From contig CM056997.1 in the NCBI GenBank assembly GCA_029891345.1, positions 213,505,212-213,569,211 of the forward strand: 64,000 bases of DNA, in the 5' to 3' direction. Below are positions 44,831-57,000 of the stretch, in pieces. The translations under genes were made by a program, and so were the position numbers. The notes beneath the pieces were generated by a model, which saw nothing but the letters and a program-made list of their open reading frames with translations, made no database searches and was not told the origin of the DNA. Positions within the stretch are counted from its first letter, which is position 1; the number at the start of each line of letters is the position of its first letter. Origin of the DNA: Dryococelus australis. Lineage: Eukaryota > Arthropoda > Insecta > Phasmatodea > Phasmatidae.

Positions 44831-47099
44831 ACAGATTGTCAGTTAGAGGGTCTTACCGGGACCCCAGTTACTGTTGTCTGCGGGCGTTGTTACTCAGGTG
44901 TCCTCAGGACTCGTACTTTTGGAGTAAGGGCACTGTTGGCTTTGCGGATTTATCCTTCTTTCCCTTTCTCTCTACGTTATCATCCACCATCCGGCGATCT
45001 AGTGGCATTTTTCGGGTTTCCTCTGGGTCGTACCGTGATGATTGTGCTGGAATCCCAGAGGGGCAGAGGAATAATGCAGCTCCAAGTTGGTGGTTCACCT
45101 CCTCACTCCAGATTTACTGTAGTTTTTGCTGGTTTGCTGGGGCTTCCCAGTTTATATCTATTCTATCCTGCTTACCTAAATATAATTGCTGTTGTCTATA
45201 GTCGTTATAGAGCTTTGGTCTGTTAGCCACTGTTGTCCGAGGATAACCTCCTCTAGATGCGGTGCGCCGAGGAATTCCGTTTCTACTACTTCTATACTCG
45301 TGGACAATGGCAACGTGACAATTCCCTCTATGGCAGTCGTGTCTCAGACTGAGTCAGTTTGATTATTCAGGAAGTTTTCTTTATCCAGGTTTTCTGTTCA
45401 TGTGTTAGCAACTGGCTTTCTCCCTAACGGCTGTGATGCAAGCTTTCACTGTGTGGCAGTCGTGATGTAGGTGCCTCTCTGGGCAATACCAACACTTCGG
45501 CAAGGTTCTCACCTCTTCGGATTTGGTATTCTCAGTCATTCTCCCTGGGTGGGTGGCTAAGAGGCAGGTGACAGGCATGTCGGAATACCTGCCTTCTCCT
45601 GCTCTTGGTAATGGAGTTTGGCTTTGCTCGCTCTCTCTACTAGCTCCTCTATCCTGGTTGCCCGCGGGTATTGAAGGGCACTTCATATGCCTTATATAAA
45701 TAATTTCATATGTACCCCCTTTGCCTAGGTTCTTCTTCAGGAGCGATTAGGGAATACATCTGCGCCTTTCTTTGAATAAGGATCTCTGCCTCCTCCTGCT
45801 TTTACTGCTTCTACATGTAAAACTCCATCCGTAGGGTATGTACATCTTCCTCAGTAAACCTATTGGTCAGGCGAGTAGCAATTTGTTCCCAGGTTGTTAC
45901 GAATTCGTCGTACCTGTTCCACTAGGTAAGGGTGGCATCCTTTAACTGGTGCCGTGCCTTCAGCATCCATCGCTTGTTGGGAATCTCGCCGACCTTTAAC
46001 TCTTGCTCACAAGTGTTTATAAACAACTCGGGGTTTTCGTGAAGCAGTATCCTACAACTCGCCACCTGATGAACTGGCCTAGCCAGCATAACATTGTGAT
46101 TGCCCAACCGTGTGGAAAATGTCGTCCTCCTCCTTTTATAGTATTAAATGCTTGATATATTTTCAGTGGTGTATAAATTGACTGACACTTTCCTGACATA
46201 TACGCAAATGACTTTGACTCATTTGTGCGTATTTCCTTGGCGCACCAGGCGGGATCCGAACCAGTACTACAACTACTAGAATGTCTACAGATTACGTCTC
46301 TTGTCATAGGGACTAATACAGACACGTCAGTTTTATAGTGTTTGACCACAATGTGAAAGCCATGCCACCCCCTCTCAGAAGATGAGTGAACCAGCAGCTT
46401 AGTTGCCAAAACCACCCTCTTTGGTCAAGTAGTTCAAGAACGCACCGAGGAATGACCCCACTACCGCTCAGGCCACCCACCAAACTCAGCTACCAGAATA
46501 CCCATGGCTTCGTCTGGTAGCATACAACTTGACCATCCCCACCCCGCAGCCCCGACAAGGGTGGGCTGACATGCTTATACCTACGCACTGCCCAGAAACA
46601 TCAGTTGTTTGCCTACAGTTGTTTAGATCCATCAGCTCGCTCCGCCACCTTGTGTGTGGGAGTTCTCTGCCGAACTGAACAACTTCCAGAAGATCTCCAC
46701 CAGTAGACTCCGAAGAAGTGGACAACTCCTCTTGCCTGGTTGTCCTGGTAATGGCAATACACCCCCGCTGTACCGTGTCCTGTAGGGACTTAGGGGGCCC
46801 ACTACCAGAAGGGCAGCGGGGGTGCGGAGCTTTGACGTAGGGGAAGTAGTCCTCCTGCAGCAACCCACTGAGCAAAGCCCACTGCCAGTACAGCGCGGGC
46901 CTGGCATTGGAAGGGGGGGAGGCATATAAGATAGTGGGCCGCCAGGAGAACGTTTCCTGTACTGAAGATATGAAGGGGTTCATCCGGGAGGCGACCAGGG
47001 GACAGTTACTCCCCTTCCCCGGAAAGGCTCCTAATCACGAAGTCCGTACCCAAGAATCTAAGGTCGACGCCGGCGAAGTAAGGGTGGACGACCCAGGGC

Positions 47100-48370
47100 C
47101 CACACCTGCCACCGCCAGGTCACCTCCACCCCAGGAAGCAGAGGTCAGGTTCGACGACGAAATGGTGAGCCAGCAGGCTACCCCAGTACGAGTAGATTTT
47201 CCAGTGCGTGAGGGAACAGCCTCCATAAGAACCCTGCCCTTGATGCCAACCAGTTTTCTACACTGTGCTGCCACAAAACACACCCAGATGTTGCCAGCAA
47301 CTACAGAAATTTTAGTGGCGAAGTCTGCTAGACTGCGAATCTCTCCGTCGACCCACGCCACCGAGCTTGATCCAGGAACGGACCGAACCACATCAGGCCC
47401 GGCAAGATAGAGGAGCATCAAGAGCCTCTACCTTCATCGGCCACCCAGCTCTCGCTAGTCCCGTAGGGCCTGGCCAACCTGGAGATTGCAGCATCGGATG
47501 AAGCCGTAGTCATCGCAGCTGCACTGCCTCCTGATCAGGAGGATGCCACCAGCCATGCCAAGGGGGCAGAGGTGTCCAAAGAGCCTCTGCCTCCGACTGC
47601 CACCTCAGTCCCAATGCCAGACGATGCCAGGATCGACACCACTACCCGTCCTTCCGGAAGGGAGGATGAACCCAGGAGTACTGTTGGGGTAGGGGGGACC
47701 CAGGAGCCCCTACCCCAGTTGGCTGGCAGTACCGGCCACGTCCAGCCCGGACGACATGGCCACCCACCAGGTCTCTTTACCAGGAGGCACCAAAGTCCAC
47801 CTATCAGCTAACTGACCTGAACGTGAGGTTGAGCCCAGCATACCAGTCGCCAAGGTCGAGGATACCAAAGAGCCTCAGCCTCCGCCGGCTACCCTGGCCA
47901 ATCCTACCAGGGAGACGATGTCAACCTGACCGCGAAGTCGGACGTTGCGGTGCTCACTGGAGCCCAACTGACCAAACAAGAGGATGCGTCCAGTAGTCCT
48001 GGTGAGGTTAGTCGACACCAGGAGTTCCTACCTCCACCAGCAGCCATGGCCACATCCTGCCCTTACAGTGTGGCCCAACCCCAAGTTCGTGTGTCAGGAG
48101 ACGCCTGCACCTCCACTACCAGGACCCCACCTTCCGAGGGGAAGGACAAGCCTAGCAGTGCGGAGGAGGTTGAGGTGTCCAAAGAACCTTGGCATCTTTC
48201 GGGCGCACAGCAGCCGCCCTTCCAGGAGGAGAGGGCCTCAGATCATCCCCTGGTGCCTGGTAGCCCCCAGCTGGTCACTATCGGGGATGATAACCCAGCA
48301 CTGGGGTGCCCCACGGCCGTATCCACTGCATGCGACCATGCGGAAGCAGGGCCGACCCGTGAGTAGAAGG
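47100..48370 (+). pseudogene. Element B: proline-rich repetitive region
   Basis: Plus frames are rich in P, T, A and E, with a phrase like 'EPLPPTATSV' recurring at about 47420, 47578, 47700, 47870, 48020 and 48180 (spacing 120-170 bp). The same phrase occurs three to four times in element A at 34100-34470, in the same position after integrase. I recognise no domain, membrane segment or enzymatic motif. Confidence 0.6.
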
Positions 48371-49566
48371 GCAATGAACGATATTACAGCTGTAAATTGC
48401 CGTTAAAAGGAATTTAATAAAAGAATGAACATTTAATTAGTGATTGTAAATTGCTGTACTAATCTAGTCAAACATAGTTCCAGGCTGCTCATAAAATAGT
48501 GCCAAAGTGAAAAGAAAAAACCAAAGAAAATAGACAATACTTTTAGCAGCAACAAATTTGCAGCTATTCACGAAGTGAAAGTGAAAACAGAACTCATTAT
48601 GTGAATAAACCAAGTTGCAAATTATTGGCATTGTGCTACACCAACCAGTAATGGCACCCAAGGACACTGTTTAAGTTCAAGTTCAACTATGTAAACAATA
48701 GATGCAGAGATGTCCCACCCGAATCCAGTGTATAGACACTTCCAATTCTGAAAAGCAAATGACAACAAACCTATGCCGACGTTTAAACCAAGGACTCTTC
48801 ACCAATGAGCAAATTTGAAATTTTGTAAACACTTTTCAGAGAAATGCTGTTGTAAATATTTTCAGTGCTCATGATTTCTTGAGGGTTTAACATGTTTTGT
48901 CAATAATGTGGGTGGTCCTTACAAGAATATGTTAGTTAACGTGTTTTATAGTGTACTCGTGTTGTATATATTTGTTAGTTTCTGCTGGCCTAGGTGACAA
49001 GGCATAGCACCATCATTCCCTTTAGCTGTCTTGTCACACGTAACTGCTACCTACCTTGCGACACATCAGGAAGGCTTAGGCAAAGCCACTTTTTCCTCAC
49101 CCTCAGCGCCATGGCTGGTAAAAGCCAGCTACAAACATGTCTCTCACGTGCGAGGCCTTGCAAACTCCCAAACTGTTCGATTTTTGATGTGTGCTGCTTG
49201 TGTTTTTTATTTTCTTTCCCCGCAAGTTGTAATGTGTAGAATTATTCTTATATTACGTAACCAAGCCTTCAGCTCATTCTTGTAAAGCGACACATTTAAA
49301 GAAAGAAGGATGTGACATCTCACTCGACACAGGAACCCATTATCTCACAATACATCACCAGTTCCTGTGGGTAGGGGGTGGAAGCCATTAACTGGTCCCT
49401 TCCAGCCGCCCTCTCCAAGTGATCCACGTAACGTGCGCCATCGCATTCTAGAGCCAGTGCACAGAGAAGCGAGCACTACAGAGCTAGAACCAGTCTTCTT
49501 GAGGTGACAGTAATACGTCACCACCATGAAGATGAAATCTTTTTGGCCATATGAGCCACCGTGACA
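48371..49566. other. Element B 3' non-coding stretch
   Basis: AT-rich sequence between the proline-rich region and the polypurine tract. There is no coding signal and no inverted termini that I recognise. Confidence 0.5.
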
Positions 49567-49585
49567 AAAAGGGGGGGGGGGGGGG
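49567..49585 (+). promoter_or_regulatory. Polypurine tract of element B
   Basis: A run of A then G ending in 'ggggcgaa' lies just before 'ttgatgcatgag', the start of the 3' LTR, as in element A. Confidence 0.8.
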
Positions 49586-50825
49586 CGAATTGATGCATGA
49601 GACTTTCCTGGCATATACACAAACAACTTTGTCTCATCTGAATGTATCTCCGTGGCGCACCAGGCATGGTCCGAACCAGAGTGCGTGCAGGTTACGTCTC
49701 TTGTCACAGGGACTAACGCACACACGTCAGTTTTGTACTGTTGGCCCAAGGTGTCAATGCAATGCCCCCACCCCCAGAAGATGAGTGAGCCAGCGGCCAA
49801 GCATCCGAAACCACCCTCTATGGTCAAGTAGTTCAAGAACGCACCGAGGGATGGCGCCACCACCACTCCGGCCACCCATTAGATGCCGCTAGCAGACAAC
49901 CCTTTACTCTGCCCGCTAGCAGATGACTTGACCACCCCCACCCCCGCAGCTGGACAGGGCAGGTGGGCAGATACTTACACCTGCACGTGGCCCAGAAACG
50001 TCAGTGGTTTGCCTGCTCTTCTAAGAGCAGTACACCTCCGACAACTCACTCCACCATCCTGTATGCGGGAATTCTCTGCCGACCTCGTCTTCCAGACTCA
50101 CCAGAAACTCTTCAGCGACTTCACCAGAGTGAAGCAGGAGATCTGAATTTGTACCACAGTTTCCAAACCTAGTTTAGGACTGCGAGCTCCCCTTTAGTGA
50201 CATTTGTGTCAGAACACACACATGCTCGATGGCCACCCGTTCTGTGCATCCCGGTGTACAGAAAGGTAGAGCCACAACCATTAGAAAGACAAACCATGAG
50301 GAGGGGCTAATCGACCAGTCCAGTTTGTGCTCTGTCCACCTTGCCATCTGTGTTGCCAGAGAGAGTATTTGACTGGTCCTGGAGGTCTGACCGCCTTTGG
50401 ACCCACACCCACAGTTGTTGTCAGACGCCTCAAAGAAAACCCTCCTTTCTGACCACCGATTGGGGATCAGGGTACGGCTCTGTGTTGGCTCAGCTTAGGC
50501 TGTGGCAGAACACACTAGTTAGGAACATCACCACCTGCTTTCCTCTCGTGAGACCGGTTTTAGTACCCATCAATGCTTTACATCCACAGGCTGTTGCTGT
50601 TTTTAAATCTCTCTGTGCACTTCTCTTGTGCTCTTTTGATGTGTGTGTGGCGATTATCATGCTAGCACATGTATTCTACTTTCTATGCTTGTGCTGTTCT
50701 GTGCTAAATCAATTGTAGCCTAGTCTTAATACATGGTATTGCTTTATATTATACATTCATGTCAACTGTCTCTTTTATGTGCATGCACAAATGCACTGGA
50801 TACATTGATTGATAAGTACTTTTTA

Positions 50826-52193
50826 TAATGATGGGACGTTTCCACAATTTTCCTATTCCTGTTCTTCAATTTGATTCCAGGTTCTTGGTTCTGATACCGG
50901 TTCTTGTACTGAATGACACTTAACTTGCACATTCACTGCTCATACTTGTTTAAGGACTTCAAAAATATGTGAGCAACAAATTTATTTTGTCTCAAGATTT
51001 ATGCCAAAACAGAGTCTTTCACCGTTATTAAGAATTTTTTCTAACACTGGGAATAAAAGTTTTTCACAGCAATGTGTTTGTGTTGCTTGTAAACATGTTT
51101 TCGAGGTTAGAAGTGCATAAGCATATTTGACATTGTTAATGTCAATCTTAAAATTATTCCACACCTCTGAAATGTTTAAAATGTGTCATGGTTCCGAACT
51201 ATATTTATTCCATGCTGAAAAAAAAAATGTATACACGCACTTGTGATGAGATGAAACAGTTAGTGCAGTGTTGCGAAGACAAAAACTTGTAATCTACCCT
51301 TCTATAATGAATTCCCATTTAAGTTCCAGCCTCGGGCCAGCAAAATTTATTATTGGTTGTGCGTTATTGTTTATATAGTGAAGCCTTTGCATTATTGAAA
51401 CATTTCTCTTGTGTCACATTAACATTATTCACTTACAAAAAAAATATGTCGTAGCAAGAAAACATTTAATTGTGTTTAATTACCATCAGATTAGCCAACA
51501 CACATTCAGCAAGTCGTAAGGAAAAAAATATTACGTATTTTGTGTAACGAGTGAGAAATAATGTCGCTCTGTACGGTGCAGGTTTTCGGAATTAATTTAT
51601 GAAACTAATTACCACACCACAAAAACTGTTTTAAAAGTTTCAAATGTAGTCAAATACCAATTTACGACCGCGTATCTTGTATCATTTGCGGTATTGAATC
51701 CTCTGGCTGTACGAGCTACAATGAGGTCAACAGTGCATTTTTACTTTGTTTACATTCTCACGTAGGACTAAACTTTTTGTTGCGAAGTGTAGTGACTCCA
51801 CCACAGATGTGGGTACATTTTGCTAAAAATATTAATACAAGAGGATACATAAATGTTTTTTTTTTTTCTGTTGAAACTAAACATAGCCATAGCCACACCA
51901 TTCATATTTTTGGCAGTATGCAACAGGAAAACCAAACAATCTATTAATATTGTGTTAATTTTTCATTTGTGTACCATTTTAGTGTATTATGATGGTATTG
52001 CTAGCGCAGATTTAGACCTCATTTTGTGCCGAAAATAAGAGTACACAGCAACTTTAATACAAATGTGAAACTACCTAATAGACAAGGTAAGGTTTGATAC
52101 AGAGAATTCAAGGTATAATCATATAGATTCCTGTTCGGTTCCTTTAAGAATCTGCGGTTCCAAGGAACTGAGGAACCGATCATCCCATCACTA
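50826..52193. mobile_element. hAT-type element, 1.37 kb, near-perfect target duplication
   Basis: Ends are 'taatgatggga' (50826) and, inverted from 52193, 'tagtgatggga'. The flanking direct repeats are 'acttttta' (50818-50825) and 'atttttta' (52194-52201), one difference in eight. The subterminal regions carry repeated 'ggttcc'/'ggaacc' words. No transposase frame was seen. Confidence 0.8.
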
Positions 52194-52201
52194 ATTTTTT
52201 A

Positions 52202-52879
52202 TTGAAATGGTAAATTTTTAACCACCAAAATAACATACATACATAAAATCAACACTAAAATTTTGTTTTTTGCTGGAAAAAAAAAATGTAAATGTACTCT
52301 ATTATAGCTTGTGATATAGTATTGCATTTTGCAAATCACAAAAATTTTAGAAAAAGTAGAATGTAATGAAATTATTTCACTAAAACTGAATAAACCAGAT
52401 ACATTTTCATAGAAAACAGGCATGCCTGTTTATTTATAAACAAAATAATTAATATGGTGAGCATGTCCTGTTAAAATTATTCCTTTGTACTGCAGAGATG
52501 AACAGAGATTACCTTCAAAAGACTATGTTATCGTTATTATAAAACTTATTTTTTGTCTGCAATGAAATAACTTGAACTTGAAGCTGGGAACTATTCAGTA
52601 GTCTTGATTGGGCTAGGCTTGAACTAAAAATCCCAGGCTCGCAGACCTCTAATGTGCGGTAACTTTTGATGTTGGGCAAGTCTGCAAGGGGTATAGTGAG
52701 GAATACGTGTTAAGTTTTTGATGTCATATAGCCTTTAGTGGTCATTATGATAAATTTTAACACAAATGTGATTTGGTATTTCACCAAACATCTTTAACTG
52801 GATTTTGCATGGGGAAATTGTGCCGGTAAATGTTGCTGGTTTGGTGAGTTTTCTCTAGGATCTCCATTTTTCCCCTGCT
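52202..52879. other. AT-rich stretch, nothing recognised
   Basis: No gene or repeat end was found. Confidence 0.5.
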
Positions 52880-53230
52880 CTTGCATGCTAGCATTACTCC
52901 ATACTCACCTTGCTTCACTCTCATTAGCTCTCAAAACCTAAGTGTTAGGAGCTGCCCAAATCTCTCCACTATACTCCACTTCATTTCACCCCTACTTTTT
53001 TTAATTATTTATTTATTTTACCACTGCTTGCTGCTGTTTCTTCACCACCTTTTACATGCTATGAACACACCGCCTGATCCACGTACTCTCAGCAGCTGAC
53101 TGTTCATATGTGGGATGTTAAAAATTTGGCTTGCATTCTCTCGTATGATTTTCTTTTAGATAGGCTTTAAAACTTTCAGGTCAGCTTGTTTTAGCTGTCT
53201 GCTTACAATCAATCAAATATGGTAACACAC
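52880..53230 (+). repeat. Dispersed repeat R, fragment
   Basis: 'catgctatgaacacaccgc', 'gtactctcagc.gctgact' and 'cttgcattctctcgtatgat' align with 41160-41290. Identity is roughly 75%. It is a partial third copy of repeat R. Confidence 0.7.
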
Positions 53231-53810
53231 TTAAATACACTCTGTATTGTATTTTAATGTAAGGTATGACTGTATGTTACCATAGTGTGTGGCACAAGTA
53301 ATTCCACCAACCAGTAATTACGTTTGTGCATAGTTACTTGGTTTGTCTCAAACAACATGTGGTAGGCATAATAAATTTTTCTTGAAGTGATGGAATTATA
53401 CATTTTTTTTGTAATTCCAATACAGACAGATCTTCTTGTTCATTCTCAATCCCAATTTCAATTCTTACACATCATAAATGTGTCAAAAATATTCAAATTA
53501 CTGGAATGTGAAACCAAAATGGAAACTTCGTGTGTTGCAGAAATGTTTGTGAAATTATGCTAACAATGTCTATGAGCTAATGTCTGTGGGCTGTACAGTA
53601 TGTTACTGAACATACAAAGCAATATCATATGATGTAAACAGGGCTGTTCAATTAAGATGTGTTTTCCCCAGATATCTACTTAACCGCTGAAGGTATCAAA
53701 ATTTTTATTTCAAATTCGTAAATGGCACTACAGGCATCATAAGACACCATCTATGTCTGTTCTACGGTGTAAATAAGTATTGAGATATCAGTATCAACTT
53801 TAGTTTTTCA
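53231..53810. other. AT-rich stretch before element C
   Basis: No gene, RNA or repeat end was recognised. Confidence 0.5.
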
Positions 53811-54388
53811 AACGGGTGACCCAACTTTGTAGCCTTGCAAGGCACATTGCCGCAAGGCCAGCCAGCCCGGCAGCGAGAATACACGGCCACGCAGCAGTGG
53901 GCTAAGGAATGGGTTGCACTCTGTGCTTGTGGCGGCGGCGTATAAAGCTCAATGCAAAGATATATGCAGCTACGTGCCGTCCAAACACCAGTTGATGCCA
54001 GAACCTCAAGGGAGAGGTCGCCTACTGGAGCCCTTGTTCCAGCCTTGAAGGAAAACACCAACAGAGACCACCATGCCACCAAAGAGATCCAGGCCCGATG
54101 GAAGATGCCAGCTGAGACCGCTACACAGATGAGAGCCCATGAAGGACCACTGAGCTGACCTGACCTCAACCTGCCGCCACAACCCCAGCAGTAGCCACAA
54201 ACAGCCAAGTGCCGGTGTTCGTCGCTCAAGGAACATTTTGAGTAATTTTGTGCCCAATGCTTAACAAAGCATTACTCAAGGTTTTAACCCTTGATGCCGT
54301 TAGGCACCAGTATTCTGGCCATAGAGGTAACGTGTACCGTACAAATCATCCTGTATATCACAGGGAGCAAGTAGCATCATTATTTTTT

Positions 54389-54406
54389 TGGCACCCAACG
54401 CCAAAG
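54389..54406 (+). promoter_or_regulatory. Primer-binding-site-like sequence of element C
   Basis: 'tggcacccaacgccaaag' follows the 5' LTR immediately. Its first 12 bases match the tRNA-Lys-type site of element A except for one base; the remainder is worn or belongs to another tRNA. Confidence 0.6.
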
Positions 54407-55259
54407 TGAATTCTGTGTAGGCAGAAGAATAGAACCAGACTACAGGATGCCCATGAGAAGGGGTCTCGCCTCTGCCAAGCTAGTCAGAATGTACAACGAG
54501 GCTTTGGGGAGTCTCTGACAAAACCCAGTCACGCCCAATAACCTATTACATCGAGATGAGTCGATTGTACTAGGCCTGCAGACAAAGAATCCTGATAGGA
54601 TGGTAAGCAGTATGGAGGAGATGCATACCATAGGATGAAAGTTCAGTGCGAGGACCAAGGAACATGAGCTGAAATAACCCTAAATAACCTCAGAACGAGG
54701 GAAAAGGGGAAGAAATCCTGTATGATAGTTACCATCTGGAGCAATGCAACACTCCCAGTGTCTTGGAACAGGACTGTACACAGTCATATGCAGCCACTGC
54801 CTGCATACGTTCCACCATATTAGTTTGGGATAACCCAACGATGCCAATAGCACAAGAGACATGCCAGGTATGCCAGAGATGAGTGTAATGGGAATTTCCT
54901 TTGAACCGGGGCCAAGACCCCAATGGCTGATCAGGTCAGGAACAGAGAATACGAGAGGCAATAGTACTGCCCAAATTTTCAGGAAGGCCCCATGAAGAAC
55001 CTAATTTTTTATAAATACTTGTGAGCGTGAGTTCAATGCCAGTGGGGATCCTGCTAAGCAATGGGTGCTAAAGGCAGATGACCAATTAAAGAGCACTGCC
55101 CTTACCTGGTGGAATCAGTATAGCTAATTTATCACCTGGGACCAATTTGCTGCTTGTCTGAACAATGATTTCGCTGGGGAAAATGTACTTACCACCCGAC
55201 GTATAGAGTTTTACATGCAGAAACAGTGAAAACAGGAGGAAGCGAAGATACTTATTCGG

Positions 55260-56140
55260 AGAAAAGAGCAGATGTATTCCCAAATTGCTCCTGAAAGTAC
55301 CGAGGCTGAAGGTGTGCATATCATTACAAAGTTATCAATACCACCCATACAAAGTGCCCTGACACCCGCGGGCAACCTGCATAGAGGAGCTAGTAGAGAG
55401 AGTAAGCGAAGCGGAACTCTATTACCAGGCGATAGAGAAGGTAGATGCTTCGGCTTGCCTGTCGCCCGTCCCGGTAGTGCCCACTCAGTGCGAAAGACAG
55501 AGAATGCCAAATCCACCAGAAGCGAAGAGGGGTGATTCTTGCCAATGTGTTATTATTGCCCAGAGAGGCACCTACATCGCAACTACACCACAATGAAACC
55601 TGGCATCGCAGCCGTTAGCAAGAAAGCCACCAAGGACCAGAATAGTGTAGACCTAGTTTCCTTCCTTGCACCAGGGTAGAGGAGCTGCCAGAACAATTAG
55701 AAGCAAGCGGCCAGGAAATGCCACAGCCAGGATGTCAAATCACCCTTCACCCTCGGTATAAGTGATATGGTGGAAAGACTTCAAACCTTGAGTCATCTCA
55801 GACCTGGAGCAATGCCCCTCTGATCGGAGTCCAAATAAATAACCATCACATTAAGACCATGCTGGACACCACCGCTACGGGAAATTTCATTCAAAGTCAG
55901 CTGCTAACACCCATACAGAAAATTCGGATAAAGGGAAGCTCCCAAAAATTCAAATGGCCCAGTCTGAGTCATGACTGGCCATACAAGGAATTGTCACATT
56001 GCCAGTTTCTACGAATGTAGGAACTACGGAAACCAAATTCTTTTGTGCCCTCCATTTAGGGGAGAGGTTGTCTTAGGACAACCGTGGTTAACAAACCAAA
56101 ACTGTATAATCAACTGAGGACAACAGCGATTACATTTAGG
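55260..56140 (+). pseudogene. Element C: gag C-terminus and protease, fossil
   Basis: 'MYSQIAPESTEAEG' and 'NLHRGASRESKRSGTL' correspond to 'MYSLIAPE' and 'NQDRGASRESEQSQTP' in the gag of element D. 'MCYYCPERHLHRNY' (about 55540) is a zinc-knuckle relic. 'IKTMLDTTATGNFIQSQLL' (about 55855) has the D-T/S-x-x-x-x-x-F-I spacing of Gypsy retropepsins. The region is broken. Confidence 0.7.
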
Positions 56141-56439
56141 CATGCAGGGTGGAATGGCTATTGACTGGGAAGCCCCAGCAAATCAGCAGTGAGGAGGTGA
56201 ACCACCAGCTTAGGACCATATTACAAATACCTAACACCACTGGAATCCTAGCACTGTCACTGAGGGATGACCCAGAGGAAACCCGCAGGATACCAGTAGA
56301 CCACTGGATGGTGGACAGTAATGTTCAGATAGAGGGCAAAAGGGATAAAACCTTACAGGCACCAGTCTTCTTACCCCAACGGAGCCCTACCCGAGTTGGA
56401 GTCCCAAGGACACCTGAGGAACCATGCTGGCCGGTAATG

Positions 56440-57000
56440 GTACCATGGGCCTCTTGTCAACAATACGAAAGTGTGAATGAACGAGAAGAGGAGAGCAAGA
56501 GAGGAAGTAAGTGAGCGAGAATGGGAGCGTGTGAAGGTGAATAGTAGTGAGCGAGAAGGGGAGAGCTAATAAGGAGAAGGGAGTGAGGAAACCAGTGGGA
56601 AGGGGAGAGCGAACAAGGAGAAGAGAGCAAGGAAGCAAGCAAGAAGGTGGGAGTGAACGAGGTGGAGGAGGATACAAAAGAATGAGATAGCAGTGAGCGA
56701 GAAAGGAGGAGCGAGGATGTGAATGGAGGCAGGACGCAAACGAGGAAGAGAAAGTAATTGGAAGTAGATGAGAAAGGGAGAGAGAGAAAGTGGCAACCAC
56801 GTGCGTGGGAGACAGAGTGGGGAAGGAAACGAGCAGTGTGTATACGGCAACACAAAGACGACCCTTACAACTGAACACAGACTGACAACCAAACCAAACG
56901 AGGATGGAAGAAGCGAGGAAGTATCGGGGGACCGCAGCCAACCAGGTGACGAGAGCCTGCAGCAGTCTAGAGAAGGCCCTAGGAGACGGACAAGAGGATG
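56440..57000 (+). repeat. Charged low-complexity region of element C
   Basis: Purine-rich words ('agcgagaa', 'ggagagcgaacaaggagaag') recur over about 550 bp. In the sense direction this reads Glu/Arg/Lys/Ser-rich. It corresponds to the pyrimidine-rich region 44250-44830 of element D read on its minus strand. Confidence 0.75.

Larger units (their letters stand above)
42130..46140 (-). mobile_element. LTR element D, gag-protease type, minus strand, fossil
   Basis: The minus-strand counterpart of element C (53811-58945): the two can be aligned from gag to the 3' end. From high to low coordinates it has a Gypsy-type gag ('NPELFINTCEQELKVGEIP', about 46020), a zinc knuckle 'CWYCPERHLHHDC' (about 45480), the protease C-terminal region (about 45230-45330), a long charged low-complexity region, then the 3' region with part of an LTR (about 42515 down to about 42130). 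The 5' LTR is missing; it stops at the edge of element B near 46140. No polymerase or integrase remains were seen. It is broken. Confidence 0.75.
46150..50720 (+). mobile_element. LTR element B, truncated relative of element A
   Basis: 46175-46690 and 49588-50090 are direct copies of each other ('gcgcaccaggc', 'gtctcttgtca', 'aagtagttcaagaacgcacc'), so they are LTR parts. The 5' LTR lacks its end, and the internal DNA between contains no gag or polymerase remains, only the proline-rich region like that after integrase in element A and a non-coding 3' stretch. A G-run polypurine tract precedes the 3' LTR. LTR starts in A and B share a 'tgatgcat'-like start. The right end of the 3' LTR (about 50720) is approximate. 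It is old and broken. Confidence 0.7.

Noticed and set aside
44009-45226. A 405-codon plus-strand open frame rich in Ser, Leu, Pro and Phe
   Set aside because: It lies antisense to element D, over the pyrimidine-rich minisatellite; the frame stays open because TC-repeats lack stop codons. Composition, not coding, explains it.
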